Notes: generated by a model not told the origin, from the sequence alone. Positions 33,829 through 42,029 are shown, numbered from the stretch's first letter. The stretch: DNA of 51,673 nt from Mariniphaga sp. (GCA_024636975.1 JAGXGA010000059.1:1-51673); one strand, 5' to 3'. Program-made: numbers and translations.

Positions 33829-34965
33829 ATGCATATTTTAAACGGGGGCCGGATATACATAAAACCTACCCAACAGTGCCATTCTCCGGAGGAGCAATTG
33901 GCCGATTGCATTTTGCAGCTGGTGCATTTTTCGCTGAAAAAACGAATTTACAAGCTGAATATTTTTGCAGACACAACTTCCCCCGATGATTACGTAAGGC
34001 TGAAAGAACAGGTTGAAAAGCTGGTTTCAGCTAAATTGCCGGCACCCGTTCTCTGCAGCCTCATTGCACAGGCGCCACTTACCTGCCGCATCCTTGCCGA
34101 GGTTTTTTATGCCGGTGAGTCGCTTTGGAAGCAGGAGTTGCATTTATCTGACAATGGTTCCGCCATAGCTTTTGAAAGGGAAAGAGCCAGGGTCCTCATC
34201 GGGCAGGTGCAGGCAAATACTGCAGGTTCATGCAGCACGAATGCTTCGGCCGTCTTTCATTCCATACAAAACCTGCTCGATAAAGCCGGTTTTTCCTTAA
34301 GTACGGTTATAAGGCAATGGAACTACATAGAAGACATCCTGGGATTTGAGGGCAGCAAACAGAGGTACCAGGAGTTCAATAACGTCCGTTCGGAATATTA
34401 CAGCAATCATTTTCATGAAACTGGTTTTCCTGCCGCAACCGGCATTGGCATGAAACACGGCGGCATCATTATTGAGTTCGTAGCTGTAAATGCCCCTGAT
34501 GCCATAAGCCTGCCGCTCGACAACCCCGGGCAGGTAGCTGCACATGCATACAGTCCCGTTGTACTGGCCGGTGAAAACCACTTGCCAAAAGCAACCCCCA
34601 AATTTGAGCGCGCCCGCTACCTCGAGCTTTTTGGCCAAAAACAACTGTTTATTTCCGGTACCGCCTCCATCCGCGGAGAAAAAACTGCAGGCATCGGAAA
34701 CCCCGAAGAACAAACCTGGATTACAATCGAAAACATACAGCGTTTGTATTCCGATGAGCGCATTCACCCTTTGGCTGGATATTCCGTTAAGCCAACCTAC
34801 GGGCATGCACGCGTGTACCTGAAAAACCGCAAAGATTTCCCCGTTGTAAAGAAGACTTTTAAAACCTTTTATGGTAACCTGCCTGTGGTTTATTTAATTG
34901 CCGATATCTGCCGTAATGACTTGCTTGTGGAGATTGAAGGTAAAATAATCCTGGAACAAGGTTAG
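33829..34965 (+). CDS. Chorismatase-like (FkbO/Hyg5 type) Rid-fold protein
   Basis: A 378-residue protein resembling the FkbO/Hyg5 chorismatases, which split chorismate into pyruvate and dihydroxycyclohexadiene carboxylate or a hydroxybenzoate. Matching blocks are RQWNYIEDI (162-170), RYQEFNNVRSEYY (179-191), GFPAATGIGM (199-208), NPGQ (232-235) and LFISGTASIRGE (273-284). The C-terminal half is a Rid/YjgF-like trimer fold. The N-terminal 120 residues are less conserved. No biosynthetic cluster surrounds it, so the product is unknown; a ubiquinone-like or pigment precursor is only a guess. I am fairly sure of the superfamily, less so of the reaction. Confidence 0.6.
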   Translation: MHILNGGRIYIKPTQQCHSPEEQLADCILQLVHFSLKKRIYKLNIFADTTSPDDYVRLKEQVEKLVSAKLPAPVLCSLIAQAPLTCRILAEVFYAGESLWKQELHLSDNGSAIAFERERARVLIGQVQANTAGSCSTNASAVFHSIQNLLDKAGFSLSTVIRQWNYIEDILGFEGSKQRYQEFNNVRSEYYSNHFHETGFPAATGIGMKHGGIIIEFVAVNAPDAISLPLDNPGQVAAHAYSPVVLAGENHLPKATPKFERARYLELFGQKQLFISGTASIRGEKTAGIGNPEEQTWITIENIQRLYSDERIHPLAGYSVKPTYGHARVYLKNRKDFPVVKKTFKTFYGNLPVVYLIADICRNDLLVEIEGKIILEQG

Positions 34966-35219
34966 TCCCAAAACTTGTCACATTTTTCATAAAACTCCTT
35001 TGTGAATTATTCTAAATGATTATACATTAGTGTAATGTGAGGGATTTTTCCATTGTTTGGAAATAAACATTTCCGGTTATTCAGTACAATTTCCAGTTTC
35101 ATTTCTTTTTAAATTCCGGGGACCATCCTCATTCAATATAAACCCCAAAAAGTAGCAAATTTTAATTTGCCAATCGACCTGTTTTCTCCCTGGCTGGTAT
35201 ATACCTTCGCCTGACTAAA

Positions 35220-35329
35220 CTCAATGTTAACTCAATACAAACTCAATATTAACTCAATGTAAATTCAATTATAATTGAATTTACATTGAATTATTACTGA
35301 ATTAATATTGAGTTTACACTGAGTTAAGT
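35220..35329. repeat. 11-bp phased, near-perfect long palindrome
   Basis: Ten consecutive 11-bp units run without a break. The left five start CTCAAT (one TTCAAT) and the right five start with the complement-type T/C-TGA(A/G)T. The centre ATTCAATTATAATTGAAT is a perfect palindrome at 35263-35280. Over two arms of 52 bp, 44 positions pair. It has no GC-rich stem or T-run, so it is not an ordinary terminator. It occupies the 458-bp gap after the chorismatase-like gene; the rest of that gap shows no gene. Confidence 0.8.
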
Positions 35330-35423
35330 TAGGTTTTGGTAGGATGAGAGTAAAGGGAAATCATATAACGATCAATGATCTAAACAGGTAATGGAAAACC
35401 AGTATTATCTGACAACTATAGAA

Positions 35424-35648
35424 TTATTGTTGGGGCAACTTTTCATCTCTGAGTAAATCATCCAGCTTTTCTTCAGTCAGCCCCTGTTTTGCAGCATATT
35501 CTCCAAGCTCTTCCATCGCTTGTAAGATTGGTTTTGGTTCTGAAACCCATAAGTCAATCATCTGCGACAACTGCATCCTTTTGTTCTCGGGTAACCGCTC
35601 AATTTTTTCTGCAGTTTCGTTTTTAACTTTTATGCTTATTGTTTTCAT
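35424..35648 (-). CDS. Small antitoxin-like protein without visible partner
   Basis: A 74-residue protein. The N-terminus MKTISIKVKNETAEKIERLP looks like a ribbon-helix-helix strand plus helix, followed by ENKRMQLSQMIDLWVSEP. The C-terminal half is acidic and helical (MEELGEYAAKQGLTEEKLDD). This layout is typical of antitoxins of PIN/VapC or RelE pairs, but no toxin frame is present in the 200 bp downstream, where only the palindromic array is found. It may be an orphan regulator. Its start is preceded by an A/T-rich leader. The gap 35649-35895 contains nothing I can name. Confidence 0.55.
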   Translation of the reverse strand: MKTISIKVKNETAEKIERLPENKRMQLSQMIDLWVSEPKPILQAMEELGEYAAKQGLTEEKLDDLLRDEKLPQQ

Positions 35649-35895
35649 ATCAAAACACTTTTATTTACTGTCATTAAAAATATAAAAAATCCGGGTATGT
35701 TTTAACACCAAAAGTGTTTCAGAAATTCAACACTGGTATAGAAAGAGTGGTAAAAGTTTTTTGATTTTTATTTCTGAAGATACATTTTACTGAAATCATA
35801 TCTTTTAACTGGTAGTTGGAGAATCAGAAAAACCCGAGATGTTCTTAGGGAAAATTGGATCCATGAATCTGAAAATGCTCTTACTGTGCATGTAT

Positions 35896-35925
35896 AAACC
35901 CGGGGCATAAAATAGCCCCGGGTTT
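35896..35925 (-). terminator. Hairpin terminator after the TonB receptor gene
   Basis: AAACCCGGGGC and its complement GCCCCGGGTTT, around an A/T loop, begin 14 bp beyond the receptor stop codon. The 11-bp GC-rich stem is followed on the minus strand by TTTATACATG, so the T-run is weak. Confidence 0.7.
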
Positions 35926-35938
35926 GTATCCATAAATT

Positions 35939-38380
35939 CTAAAACTTAATATTCAATCCGGCCATAAAGTGTCGGCCGGCTTGCGGGTAATACCCATCCA
36001 TTTTGTAGCGTTCGCCACCGAGGATATAGGAATAAACCCAGGCATTGTTTTCATACATTTCGTTGAACAGGTTGTTTACCATCAGGTGCAGCACCATCTC
36101 ATCGAAGAATCTTGATTTGATGGTGTAATCGATTTTCAGGTTATTGATAAAATAGGCATCCAGGCTGCGGTCGTCGCTGGAAGTGTTATCGATGTATTGC
36201 TTTCCGACATAGGTGGAAATGAATGACAGTTCAAGGTTAGAAGCCGGATGGAAAAGCAACTGGCTGTTGGCAATAACATTGGGTGAGAAAGCTATGTCGG
36301 TATTACCCAGATCAAAGGTTTCCTGGCCCCAGGTATCCCAGTTGTCGACATACTCGGTGAAGTTTTTAATCTTGTTCTGGCTGAATGTGGCATTTGCATT
36401 CCACTGCAGGTTTCGGGTAAAGGCAACGCCATACTGCAATTCGACACCTGCCCGGTAACTGTCGTCGGCATTCACCATGATGGGCGATCCTACATCGTTG
36501 ATTTCACCGGTCAGCACAAGCTGGTTGTCGTAATTCATGAAGTAGAAATTCAGACTACCGGAAAAGATAGCCGATTTGTAGTTATACCCCAGTTCCCAGT
36601 CGTACAGGGTTTCGTATACCGGCGAATCCCTTTCCGGATCGGCATCCACATAGGCAGTACGGTTGGGTTCACGGTTGGCTGTGGCATATGAAAAATAAAT
36701 TTCCTGGTTGTTAACAGGCTGGTAAAAAATTCCAAGCTTTGGATTGAAGAAATTAAACTGGTGTTCCTGGGTCAGGATACGTAAATCATCATCAATCCCT
36801 TCAATCGTGTAGTCAATTTTCCGGTACTGAAGATCGGCAAACAGGTTCAGTTTCTCAAAGAGCTGAAAGTTATCCTTGACAAACAGGTTTAAATCGTTTT
36901 TTAAACCCTTGTTGCGGTACCATTCATGTTTGGGATCAACCTCTCCGAGGTACTGACCCCAGATTACGTTTCCGTAGTGGTGGCCGGTGTAGTCGTTCCA
37001 GCCTCCTCCAAGAGTAAAATCATTCCGTCCTGTACTGTAATTCATTGAAAAAGTAAGACCGTAAAAATGGTTGTCGAGCCATTTCCTGTTTACCAGATCA
37101 GTTGACTCTATGGTTTCTTCACCAATTGTAATTACAGGTATCTGATAGTCTTCCAAATCTTCCCCTTCCTTGAAATTTTCATAATATCCCTTTCCCCTGA
37201 TATAAAAGCCGGATACATTAACATTAAAGCCGGGAGAGAATTTATGTGAGAAATGCAGTTGATAATGGTCCTGCTGATAATTATCAACCTGGTTTTCGTA
37301 GGTGTACAGGTTGTAGGTCCTGCTGTCGGAGTTGATCATTTCCTGTGTTTGCTGGGGTGTGTAAAGCCAGTGCTCTTCGTAGCGCTGCATGCCTTCCAGG
37401 TCGTTGTTCAGCCGTACCGACGGCACACCATTCCAGGCCTGGTAGGTTGTTTCCAGGCCGGAGAATACATTGGCTTTGAGTATTGTATTTTCCGAATAAT
37501 AACCTCCCGCCACAAAAAAAGATTTTAAGTCGGCAGATGCCCTGTCGATGTAACCATCTGATGTAATTTTGGAGAGACGGGCATCGACCGAGAATTTGCC
37601 GTTGAGCAGTCCGGATCCTGCCATTACTGAATTCTTCATGGTATTGAAGGAGCCGGCAGCTGCCTGGTATTCTGCATATGCATCCCTGTTTAGTGTGTTG
37701 GTCTGCAAATCGATGGTAGCTCCAAAAGCGGCCGCACCATTGGTTGATGTGCCCACACCCCGCTGAATCTGTACATTCTCGAGCGATGAGGCCAGGTCGG
37801 GCTGGTCGACAAACCACGTTCCGTGAGATTCGGGGTCATTAAGCGGGATACCATTCACCGTTACATTGATGCGGTTCAAATCGGTACCGCGAATGCGAAA
37901 GTTAGTATAGCCTACACCTGCACCTGCATCGGAGGTGGCTACAAAAGAGGGTGTAAGCTGGAGCAGGTAGGGAATATCCTGGCCCATATTCCGTCTGTTG
38001 ATTTCCTCGCCGGTAACATTTGTATAGGCCACCGGGGTTTTGTTGCCGGCACGTGTTGCCGAAACAAGGACCTCACTGGTAAGTATAGAAACAGGCTCCA
38101 GGTTAATTATTATTTCCTTTTCAGCAGGAGCTGTAACTTTTCTTACCACCGGTTCATACCCGATAAATGAGGCGGTAATGATGTACTCACCTTTCTTAAG
38201 GTTTCTGAACTCAAAACTGCCGTCGTTTTGTGCTGATACACCATACTGCGTATTATTGATGACCACACTTGCACCGGGGAGCGGCTCATTTTCTCCGGTT
38301 ACCTTACCTTTCATACTGTATTGCGCTATCGCGGCAATACCCATCAGCTGCAAGAGCAGCCAAAAACTTAATCGTTTCAT
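35939..38380 (-). CDS. TonB-dependent outer-membrane receptor, probably for thiamine
   Basis: An 813-residue receptor. After the signal peptide (residues 1-20) comes a carboxypeptidase-like beta-sandwich (about 22-100, GKVTGENEPLPGASVVINNT) and then the plug (about 110-230). The plug contains TNFRIRGTDLNRINVTVNGI and the following PLNDPESHGTWFVDQPD, with VQIQRGVGTSTNGAAAFGAT. A 22-strand barrel fills the rest and ends GRHFMAGLNIKF with the terminal aromatic. The leader holds a TPP riboswitch, which strongly suggests that this receptor imports thiamine or a precursor. No inner-membrane transporter for thiamine is encoded next to it. A hairpin follows the stop. Confidence 0.9.
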   Translation of the reverse strand: MKRLSFWLLLQLMGIAAIAQYSMKGKVTGENEPLPGASVVINNTQYGVSAQNDGSFEFRNLKKGEYIITASFIGYEPVVRKVTAPAEKEIIINLEPVSILTSEVLVSATRAGNKTPVAYTNVTGEEINRRNMGQDIPYLLQLTPSFVATSDAGAGVGYTNFRIRGTDLNRINVTVNGIPLNDPESHGTWFVDQPDLASSLENVQIQRGVGTSTNGAAAFGATIDLQTNTLNRDAYAEYQAAAGSFNTMKNSVMAGSGLLNGKFSVDARLSKITSDGYIDRASADLKSFFVAGGYYSENTILKANVFSGLETTYQAWNGVPSVRLNNDLEGMQRYEEHWLYTPQQTQEMINSDSRTYNLYTYENQVDNYQQDHYQLHFSHKFSPGFNVNVSGFYIRGKGYYENFKEGEDLEDYQIPVITIGEETIESTDLVNRKWLDNHFYGLTFSMNYSTGRNDFTLGGGWNDYTGHHYGNVIWGQYLGEVDPKHEWYRNKGLKNDLNLFVKDNFQLFEKLNLFADLQYRKIDYTIEGIDDDLRILTQEHQFNFFNPKLGIFYQPVNNQEIYFSYATANREPNRTAYVDADPERDSPVYETLYDWELGYNYKSAIFSGSLNFYFMNYDNQLVLTGEINDVGSPIMVNADDSYRAGVELQYGVAFTRNLQWNANATFSQNKIKNFTEYVDNWDTWGQETFDLGNTDIAFSPNVIANSQLLFHPASNLELSFISTYVGKQYIDNTSSDDRSLDAYFINNLKIDYTIKSRFFDEMVLHLMVNNLFNEMYENNAWVYSYILGGERYKMDGYYPQAGRHFMAGLNIKF

Positions 38381-38429
38381 TTTTAGAAATTTTGGTTAAT
38401 AAACTAACCAATGGAGTGGGACGTGTCCC

Positions 38430-38515
38430 ATTTTGCCCTCCCTTCGCCGGCATTACCCGGATCAGGTTCTGTGGGTATAATCTCAGCCCTTGTATTAAGG
38501 CACCCCCATTGCATA
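38430..38515 (-). promoter_or_regulatory. TPP riboswitch (thi box)
   Basis: Reading leftwards: GGGGGTGCC, then GGGCTGAGATTATACCC, GAACCTGATCCGGGTAATGC and CGGCGAAGGGAGGGC. These are the conserved pyrimidine- and pyrophosphate-sensing parts of the thiamine pyrophosphate aptamer (the CTGAGA and ACCTGATC...GGTAATGCCGGCG boxes). Downstream, TGGGACACGTCCCA can form a hairpin within the 50 bp before the receptor's start, which could hide the ribosome site. Binding of TPP would lower receptor synthesis. Confidence 0.96.
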
Positions 38516-38664
38516 AATCGCGACAAAGTTAAAAATGAATTTTGAAAAGGACAAATTTTGATTAAAAGTTACCGGGGAAGTTGAACAACGAACAGATTTT
38601 GTTAATCTGGCGAATGCCAATCATTATTACCTATGTGTTTGTTTTAAATTATCCGGCTAAACTA

Positions 38665-39834
38665 CTAACAATCAGAAGAGGGCAGGGTAAACGTGACGGT
38701 TGTTCCCTTGTTGGGTTTACTTTTAGCCCAAATTTTGCCACCGTGCATTTCTACAAATTCTTTACATATTGCCAGTCCAAGGCCGCTTCCCTTTTCGTTT
38801 TCAGTACCTCTCTGCGATTCATTGAATTCGTTCACAAATAGTTTTTTTAGCACTTCCTCCGGCATGCCGGTCCCATTATCGGTTACTGATATTTCTAATT
38901 CATTATTGAAATGCCGGGTTGTTATTTTAATAAAACTGTTCTGAGTTGAGAATTTTATGGCATTGGTCAAAAGGTTTCGCATGATGCTGGTAAGCATGTT
39001 TTCTTCTGCGGTCCATTCAATATTCTCCGGAATTTCTGTTTGTATGGTTATATTTTTTTTTGATGCCTGTTCGTTAACCAATTCAAGAACTACCTCCAGA
39101 ACCTCGCTGACTGCCAATTTTGAGGGGTTAAATCGGGTAAATTCACGTTGCAGGGAAGCCCATTCCAATAGATTTTCGAGTAAAAAGTAGGTGTTATTTG
39201 TCGATCGATAGATATGATTGGCATAATCCTGAAGTTGGTTATCAGTCAACTCATGAATGTTTTCCTTTAAGATTTCAGCAAATCCAAGTATGCCACTGAA
39301 AGGGCTTTTTAAATCGTGAGCAATAATAGAGAATAGTTTATCTTTTTGACGATTTGTTTTTTGAAGCTCCCCATTTTTCTCATCCAGCAGGGAAAGTGCA
39401 TTTTCCAAATTTCTTTTTTCGTTAATTAACTGTCTTTGCAGGTTATTTATTTCACGGTTAAGCTGATGTAAATTTTTATTTTGCTGTTGCAGGTTTTCAA
39501 AGTCATGGCTTGTTAAAACCAGCAGTTCATTTGAATGTCGGTAAACGACCGCCGGGAATGATTTATTCACTGCGGAGTATTCACCTATGGTAAGAAATCC
39601 TTCAAAAATTAACGAAGAACCAATTGTTGGAAGCTGGCACAGTTTTTCGAAAGATGGGTTAATTAACTTCTGGTGTGGGATACCATCTAACAGTTTTTGT
39701 AAAGGATCGTTTGCAAAAATTAAGGATTTATCCAGAGAAAAAATTGCAATGCCTAAAAAGCTTTTATCAATTCCTGCATGCATTATTTCATTAGACCATC
39801 GGGCAATATTTTTATTTTCCAAAAAGGCTGTCAT
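38665..39834 (-). CDS. Soluble PAS histidine kinase
   Basis: A 389-residue sensor kinase with no membrane segment. The order is PAS-like domain (about 10-110, LGIAIFSLDKSLIFANDPLQ), a coiled coil (about 112-165), HisKA with the phosphorylated His173 in SIIAHDLKSPFSGILGFAE, and HATPase (N box RNLLTNAIKFS, G1 VTDNGTGMPEEVL, G2 GSGLGLAICKEFVEMHGGKI). All catalytic parts are present. It is the third gene of a probable operon after the B12-binding protein and a helical protein; the gap to the latter is 2 bp. No response regulator is adjacent. An intracellular signal, possibly the cobalamin protein, is the likely input. Confidence 0.92.
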   Translation of the reverse strand: MTAFLENKNIARWSNEIMHAGIDKSFLGIAIFSLDKSLIFANDPLQKLLDGIPHQKLINPSFEKLCQLPTIGSSLIFEGFLTIGEYSAVNKSFPAVVYRHSNELLVLTSHDFENLQQQNKNLHQLNREINNLQRQLINEKRNLENALSLLDEKNGELQKTNRQKDKLFSIIAHDLKSPFSGILGFAEILKENIHELTDNQLQDYANHIYRSTNNTYFLLENLLEWASLQREFTRFNPSKLAVSEVLEVVLELVNEQASKKNITIQTEIPENIEWTAEENMLTSIMRNLLTNAIKFSTQNSFIKITTRHFNNELEISVTDNGTGMPEEVLKKLFVNEFNESQRGTENEKGSGLGLAICKEFVEMHGGKIWAKSKPNKGTTVTFTLPSSDC

Positions 39835-39836
39835 TG

Positions 39837-40298
39837 TTATTGCAAAGAGTTTTCTTCCTCTTTATTAATAGTTGATAATTTTTCTAACAGAGGGATGTTT
39901 TCCTGGATCCATTTATAAAGCGGGAGAATTTGATTATAGGCCTCTTCACTTAACTGGACCTTTAAAATATCTTGCCACGCGTTAATTTGTTCAACCCAGT
40001 AATTAACTGAAAATCCATGACTGCGGTATGTTTTGAAAACCCAAAGCAAAGTATCCACCAGCACTTCAGAGTTAGGATACTTGAGAATGGAATGAATAAA
40101 CAGCATATGGTTGGCATGATTGTTTTTCATCATGGCCACATTGTTTTTACCAATTAGTTCTTGCAAATTTTCCAGGGATGTCATATGCATATTTATGGCG
40201 GCAACCAACGATTCCAATTTGATGTGGTATTCAGATATAGCATTATTCCCGACCGGTGGTAATTTTTTTGCAGTAGTATTAAGGTATTCGTAATTCAT
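39837..40298 (-). CDS. Helical protein of unknown function between B12 protein and kinase
   Basis: A 153-residue, probably all-helical cytoplasmic protein. Blocks include YHIKLESLVAAINMHMTSLE, NHANHMLFIHSILKYPNSE and WVFKTYRSHGFSVNYWVEQI. The last third continues with INAWQDILKVQLSEEAYNQI. I cannot assign a family; the globin- or phycobilisome-like helix lengths are only suggestive. The start ATG overlaps the stop of the B12-binding gene (TGATG) and its stop is two bases from the kinase ATG, so the three products are made together. A role as an adaptor between the cobalamin domain and the kinase is a reasonable guess. Confidence 0.65.
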   Translation of the reverse strand: MNYEYLNTTAKKLPPVGNNAISEYHIKLESLVAAINMHMTSLENLQELIGKNNVAMMKNNHANHMLFIHSILKYPNSEVLVDTLLWVFKTYRSHGFSVNYWVEQINAWQDILKVQLSEEAYNQILPLYKWIQENIPLLEKLSTINKEEENSLQ

Positions 40299-40645
40299 CA
40301 GTTTGTTGCATTTAAATAATTTTCCAATGATGGCAGGTCAGACAGATAATGAACATTTTTGTATTTTAAAATGCATTCTCTTCCGCCTCTTGTAAAAGCC
40401 TGCCCACCGGTTAAAACGGTAAGGTCAGGAAACTGATCCGTGATATCATCCAACATCAATTGGAGTATGGGAAGATTAAAATAGATACTCAATGATATGC
40501 AGACAACCATGGGACTGGTTTCCTGAATATATTCCAGAAGGTCCTTTTTCGGGGTGTTGGCACCCAAAAATAACACATCCCAGCCTTTTAGCTCAAAAAC
40601 GTCGGACACCATCCGGGCGCCAATTTGATGGTGCTCATTTTCCAA
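40298..40645 (-). CDS. B12-binding domain (CarH-type), downstream part of a frameshifted gene
   Basis: This reading frame holds the Rossmann-like cobalamin domain. The lower-ligand motif is EHHQIG (E-x-H-x-x-G), the form seen in CarH/LitR photoreceptors, where methionine synthase has DxHxxG. It is followed by FELKGWDVLFLGANTP, ISLSIYFNLPILQL and VLTGGQAFTRGG. The preceding codons VIVTCLEN, which supply the first strand, are only reached by changing frame at 40660-40665 from the upstream part. An internal TTG start at 40645 is possible but would lose that strand. Together with 40654-40932 the product would be about 210 residues: helical cap plus B12 domain, without any HTH. Confidence 0.75.
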   Translation of the reverse strand: MENEHHQIGARMVSDVFELKGWDVLFLGANTPKKDLLEYIQETSPMVVCISLSIYFNLPILQLMLDDITDQFPDLTVLTGGQAFTRGGRECILKYKNVHYLSDLPSLENYLNATN

Positions 40646-40653
40646 ACAGGTAA

Positions 40654-40932
40654 CTATAACTTTTTATTAGATTTTTCAGAAAATTTAAGGCTGAGATAGA
40701 TTTCATTTAGCAGCGATTCAACGATTGCCGATGCCAGATGTTCAGTGGCTACACTTATTTTATTTTCCTCCCAAAGTTCCCCTATACGATACATGGCAGG
40801 TTTCAAAAAGCTTTCATAAATTTCTGCAGGGGGAACATTTGCAGTCAGCAAATCCTTTATCAATCCTGAGCTGGTTTTATGATCGCCAGCAAGTAAAGGT
40901 TTTAATACCGGATTATTTGTAATTGCCACCAT
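40654..40932 (-). CDS. B12-binding cap domain (W-x9-EH), upstream part of the frameshifted gene
   Basis: The 92-residue frame encodes the four-helix cap of cobalamin-binding proteins: LIKDLLTANVPPAEIYESFL, KPAMYRIGELWEENKISVA and TEHLASAIVESLLNEIYLSL. Trp54, nine residues, then Glu64-His65 match W-x9-EH, a hallmark of CarH-type AdoCbl light sensors. In Thermus CarH the residue after Trp is the histidine that captures cobalt after illumination; here it is Glu55, so that detail differs. The frame ends at a TAG just after an A-run (40661-40665). One base less or a -1 shift there joins it to the B12 domain downstream. Confidence 0.75.
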   Translation of the reverse strand: MVAITNNPVLKPLLAGDHKTSSGLIKDLLTANVPPAEIYESFLKPAMYRIGELWEENKISVATEHLASAIVESLLNEIYLSLKFSEKSNKKL

Positions 40933-40978
40933 GGTTTTCTGTTTGGCATAAATATAGTATATGTGTTTAAAATACTCG

Positions 40979-42019
40979 TTATTTTTCAGGATTAAACTTC
41001 AACTTTGAAAATTTCCGAATTCTTTGAAAGTAAAATTTCCACATAATGCTTTTGTGGTAAATCTCCGGATGATTTGATACAACCCGGTATTTTCTCAGTT
41101 CCCTTCTTTTTCGGTAAAGAGGGTATAAATTGGACAGTAAAGAAATATGCGCCTTAAATACAGCGCTAAACCCTGAAAAGTAGAATCCTGCCAGAAATTT
41201 AAATGCTGCAACCTGATCAAGAACGATACGCGTTAGTAATATGCGGTGAAACTGATCTCTGTGAAGGTTTTTATACAACATGAACAGGTTATTTCGGAAA
41301 TTCAGATAAATTTTCTGTGGGCTGCTGTATGGAAGAGTTCCGCCACCGAGATGGAAAACAGTACTGGCAGGTTGATACATGATTTTGTATCCCTGATTTT
41401 TTAGTCGCCAGCAAAGGTCTATTTCTTCCATATGGGCCCAAAAGCTGCCATCGAAGCCTTCGGCCCGGTTATAAACACCGGCATTGATAAACATGCAGGC
41501 TCCGCTGGCCCAGAAAATGGGTGAAATGCTGTTGTATTGTCCAAGGTCGGATTCCATGCGGTTCAGTATCCTGCCCCGGCAAAAAGGGTAGCCGAATCTG
41601 TCGATATATCCTCCTGCTGCCCCGGCATACTCAAACTGGTGTGGTTTTGAATAACTTAGTATTTTTGGCTGAACAACAGCTATACGTTCATCTGACTCAA
41701 GAAGGCTGATGCACGGTTCTAGCCAGTTGGGTGTGACTTCCACATCTGAATTCAGCAACACATAGAAATCGGCATCGACGTATTTTATGGCTTTGTTGTA
41801 ACCATCAGCAAATCCATAGTTGTGTTGCAGAACTATGAGTTTAATCTGGGGGTAATTATCGATCAAATATGCAATGGAATCGTCGGTCGAGCCATTATCG
41901 GCAACATAAATTTCCACACCGGGAGCTTGAGAATTTTTTACTACTGAAGGAAGAAAAGTATCGAACAGTTTTTTTCCGTTCCAGTTTAGAATAACAATTG
42001 CAACAGAACTATTGGCCAT
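40979..42019 (-). CDS. Family 2 glycosyltransferase
   Basis: A 346-residue GT-A-fold transferase. The sugar-nucleotide site is visible in AIVILNWNGKKLFDTFLPSV and IYVADNGSTDDSIAYL. The metal site is NSDVEVTPNW and the acceptor region FWAHMEEIDLCWRLKNQGYK (the E-D-x-D-x-W-R element). The C-terminal about 70 residues are basic and partly hydrophobic and may sit on the membrane. Rhamnosyl-type transferases of this group build surface polysaccharides; the actual sugar is not predictable. It is 10 bp downstream of the helical protein gene at 42030 and 46 bp upstream of the B12 gene. Confidence 0.9.
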   Translation of the reverse strand: MANSSVAIVILNWNGKKLFDTFLPSVVKNSQAPGVEIYVADNGSTDDSIAYLIDNYPQIKLIVLQHNYGFADGYNKAIKYVDADFYVLLNSDVEVTPNWLEPCISLLESDERIAVVQPKILSYSKPHQFEYAGAAGGYIDRFGYPFCRGRILNRMESDLGQYNSISPIFWASGACMFINAGVYNRAEGFDGSFWAHMEEIDLCWRLKNQGYKIMYQPASTVFHLGGGTLPYSSPQKIYLNFRNNLFMLYKNLHRDQFHRILLTRIVLDQVAAFKFLAGFYFSGFSAVFKAHISLLSNLYPLYRKRRELRKYRVVSNHPEIYHKSIMWKFYFQRIRKFSKLKFNPEK

Positions 42020-42029
42020 ACTATCATTA

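Noticed and set aside
34297-34806. Minus-strand open frame of 169 codons
   Set aside because: Antisense to the chorismatase-like gene; no recognisable domain.
35220-35329. Intrinsic terminator for the chorismatase-like gene
   Set aside because: The stem is A/T-rich and about 52 bp long, has no terminal T-run, and begins over 250 bp after the stop codon.
37284-37817. Minus-strand open frame of 177 codons inside the TonB receptor
   Set aside because: It is an alternate frame of the receptor gene, which is continuous and complete in its own frame.
40655-40670. Programmed -1 frameshifting as the firm explanation
   Set aside because: The heptamer there is T-AAA-AAG rather than A-AAA-AAG, so re-pairing in the P site would be poor; no strong downstream pseudoknot was noticed. 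Kept only as a possibility.
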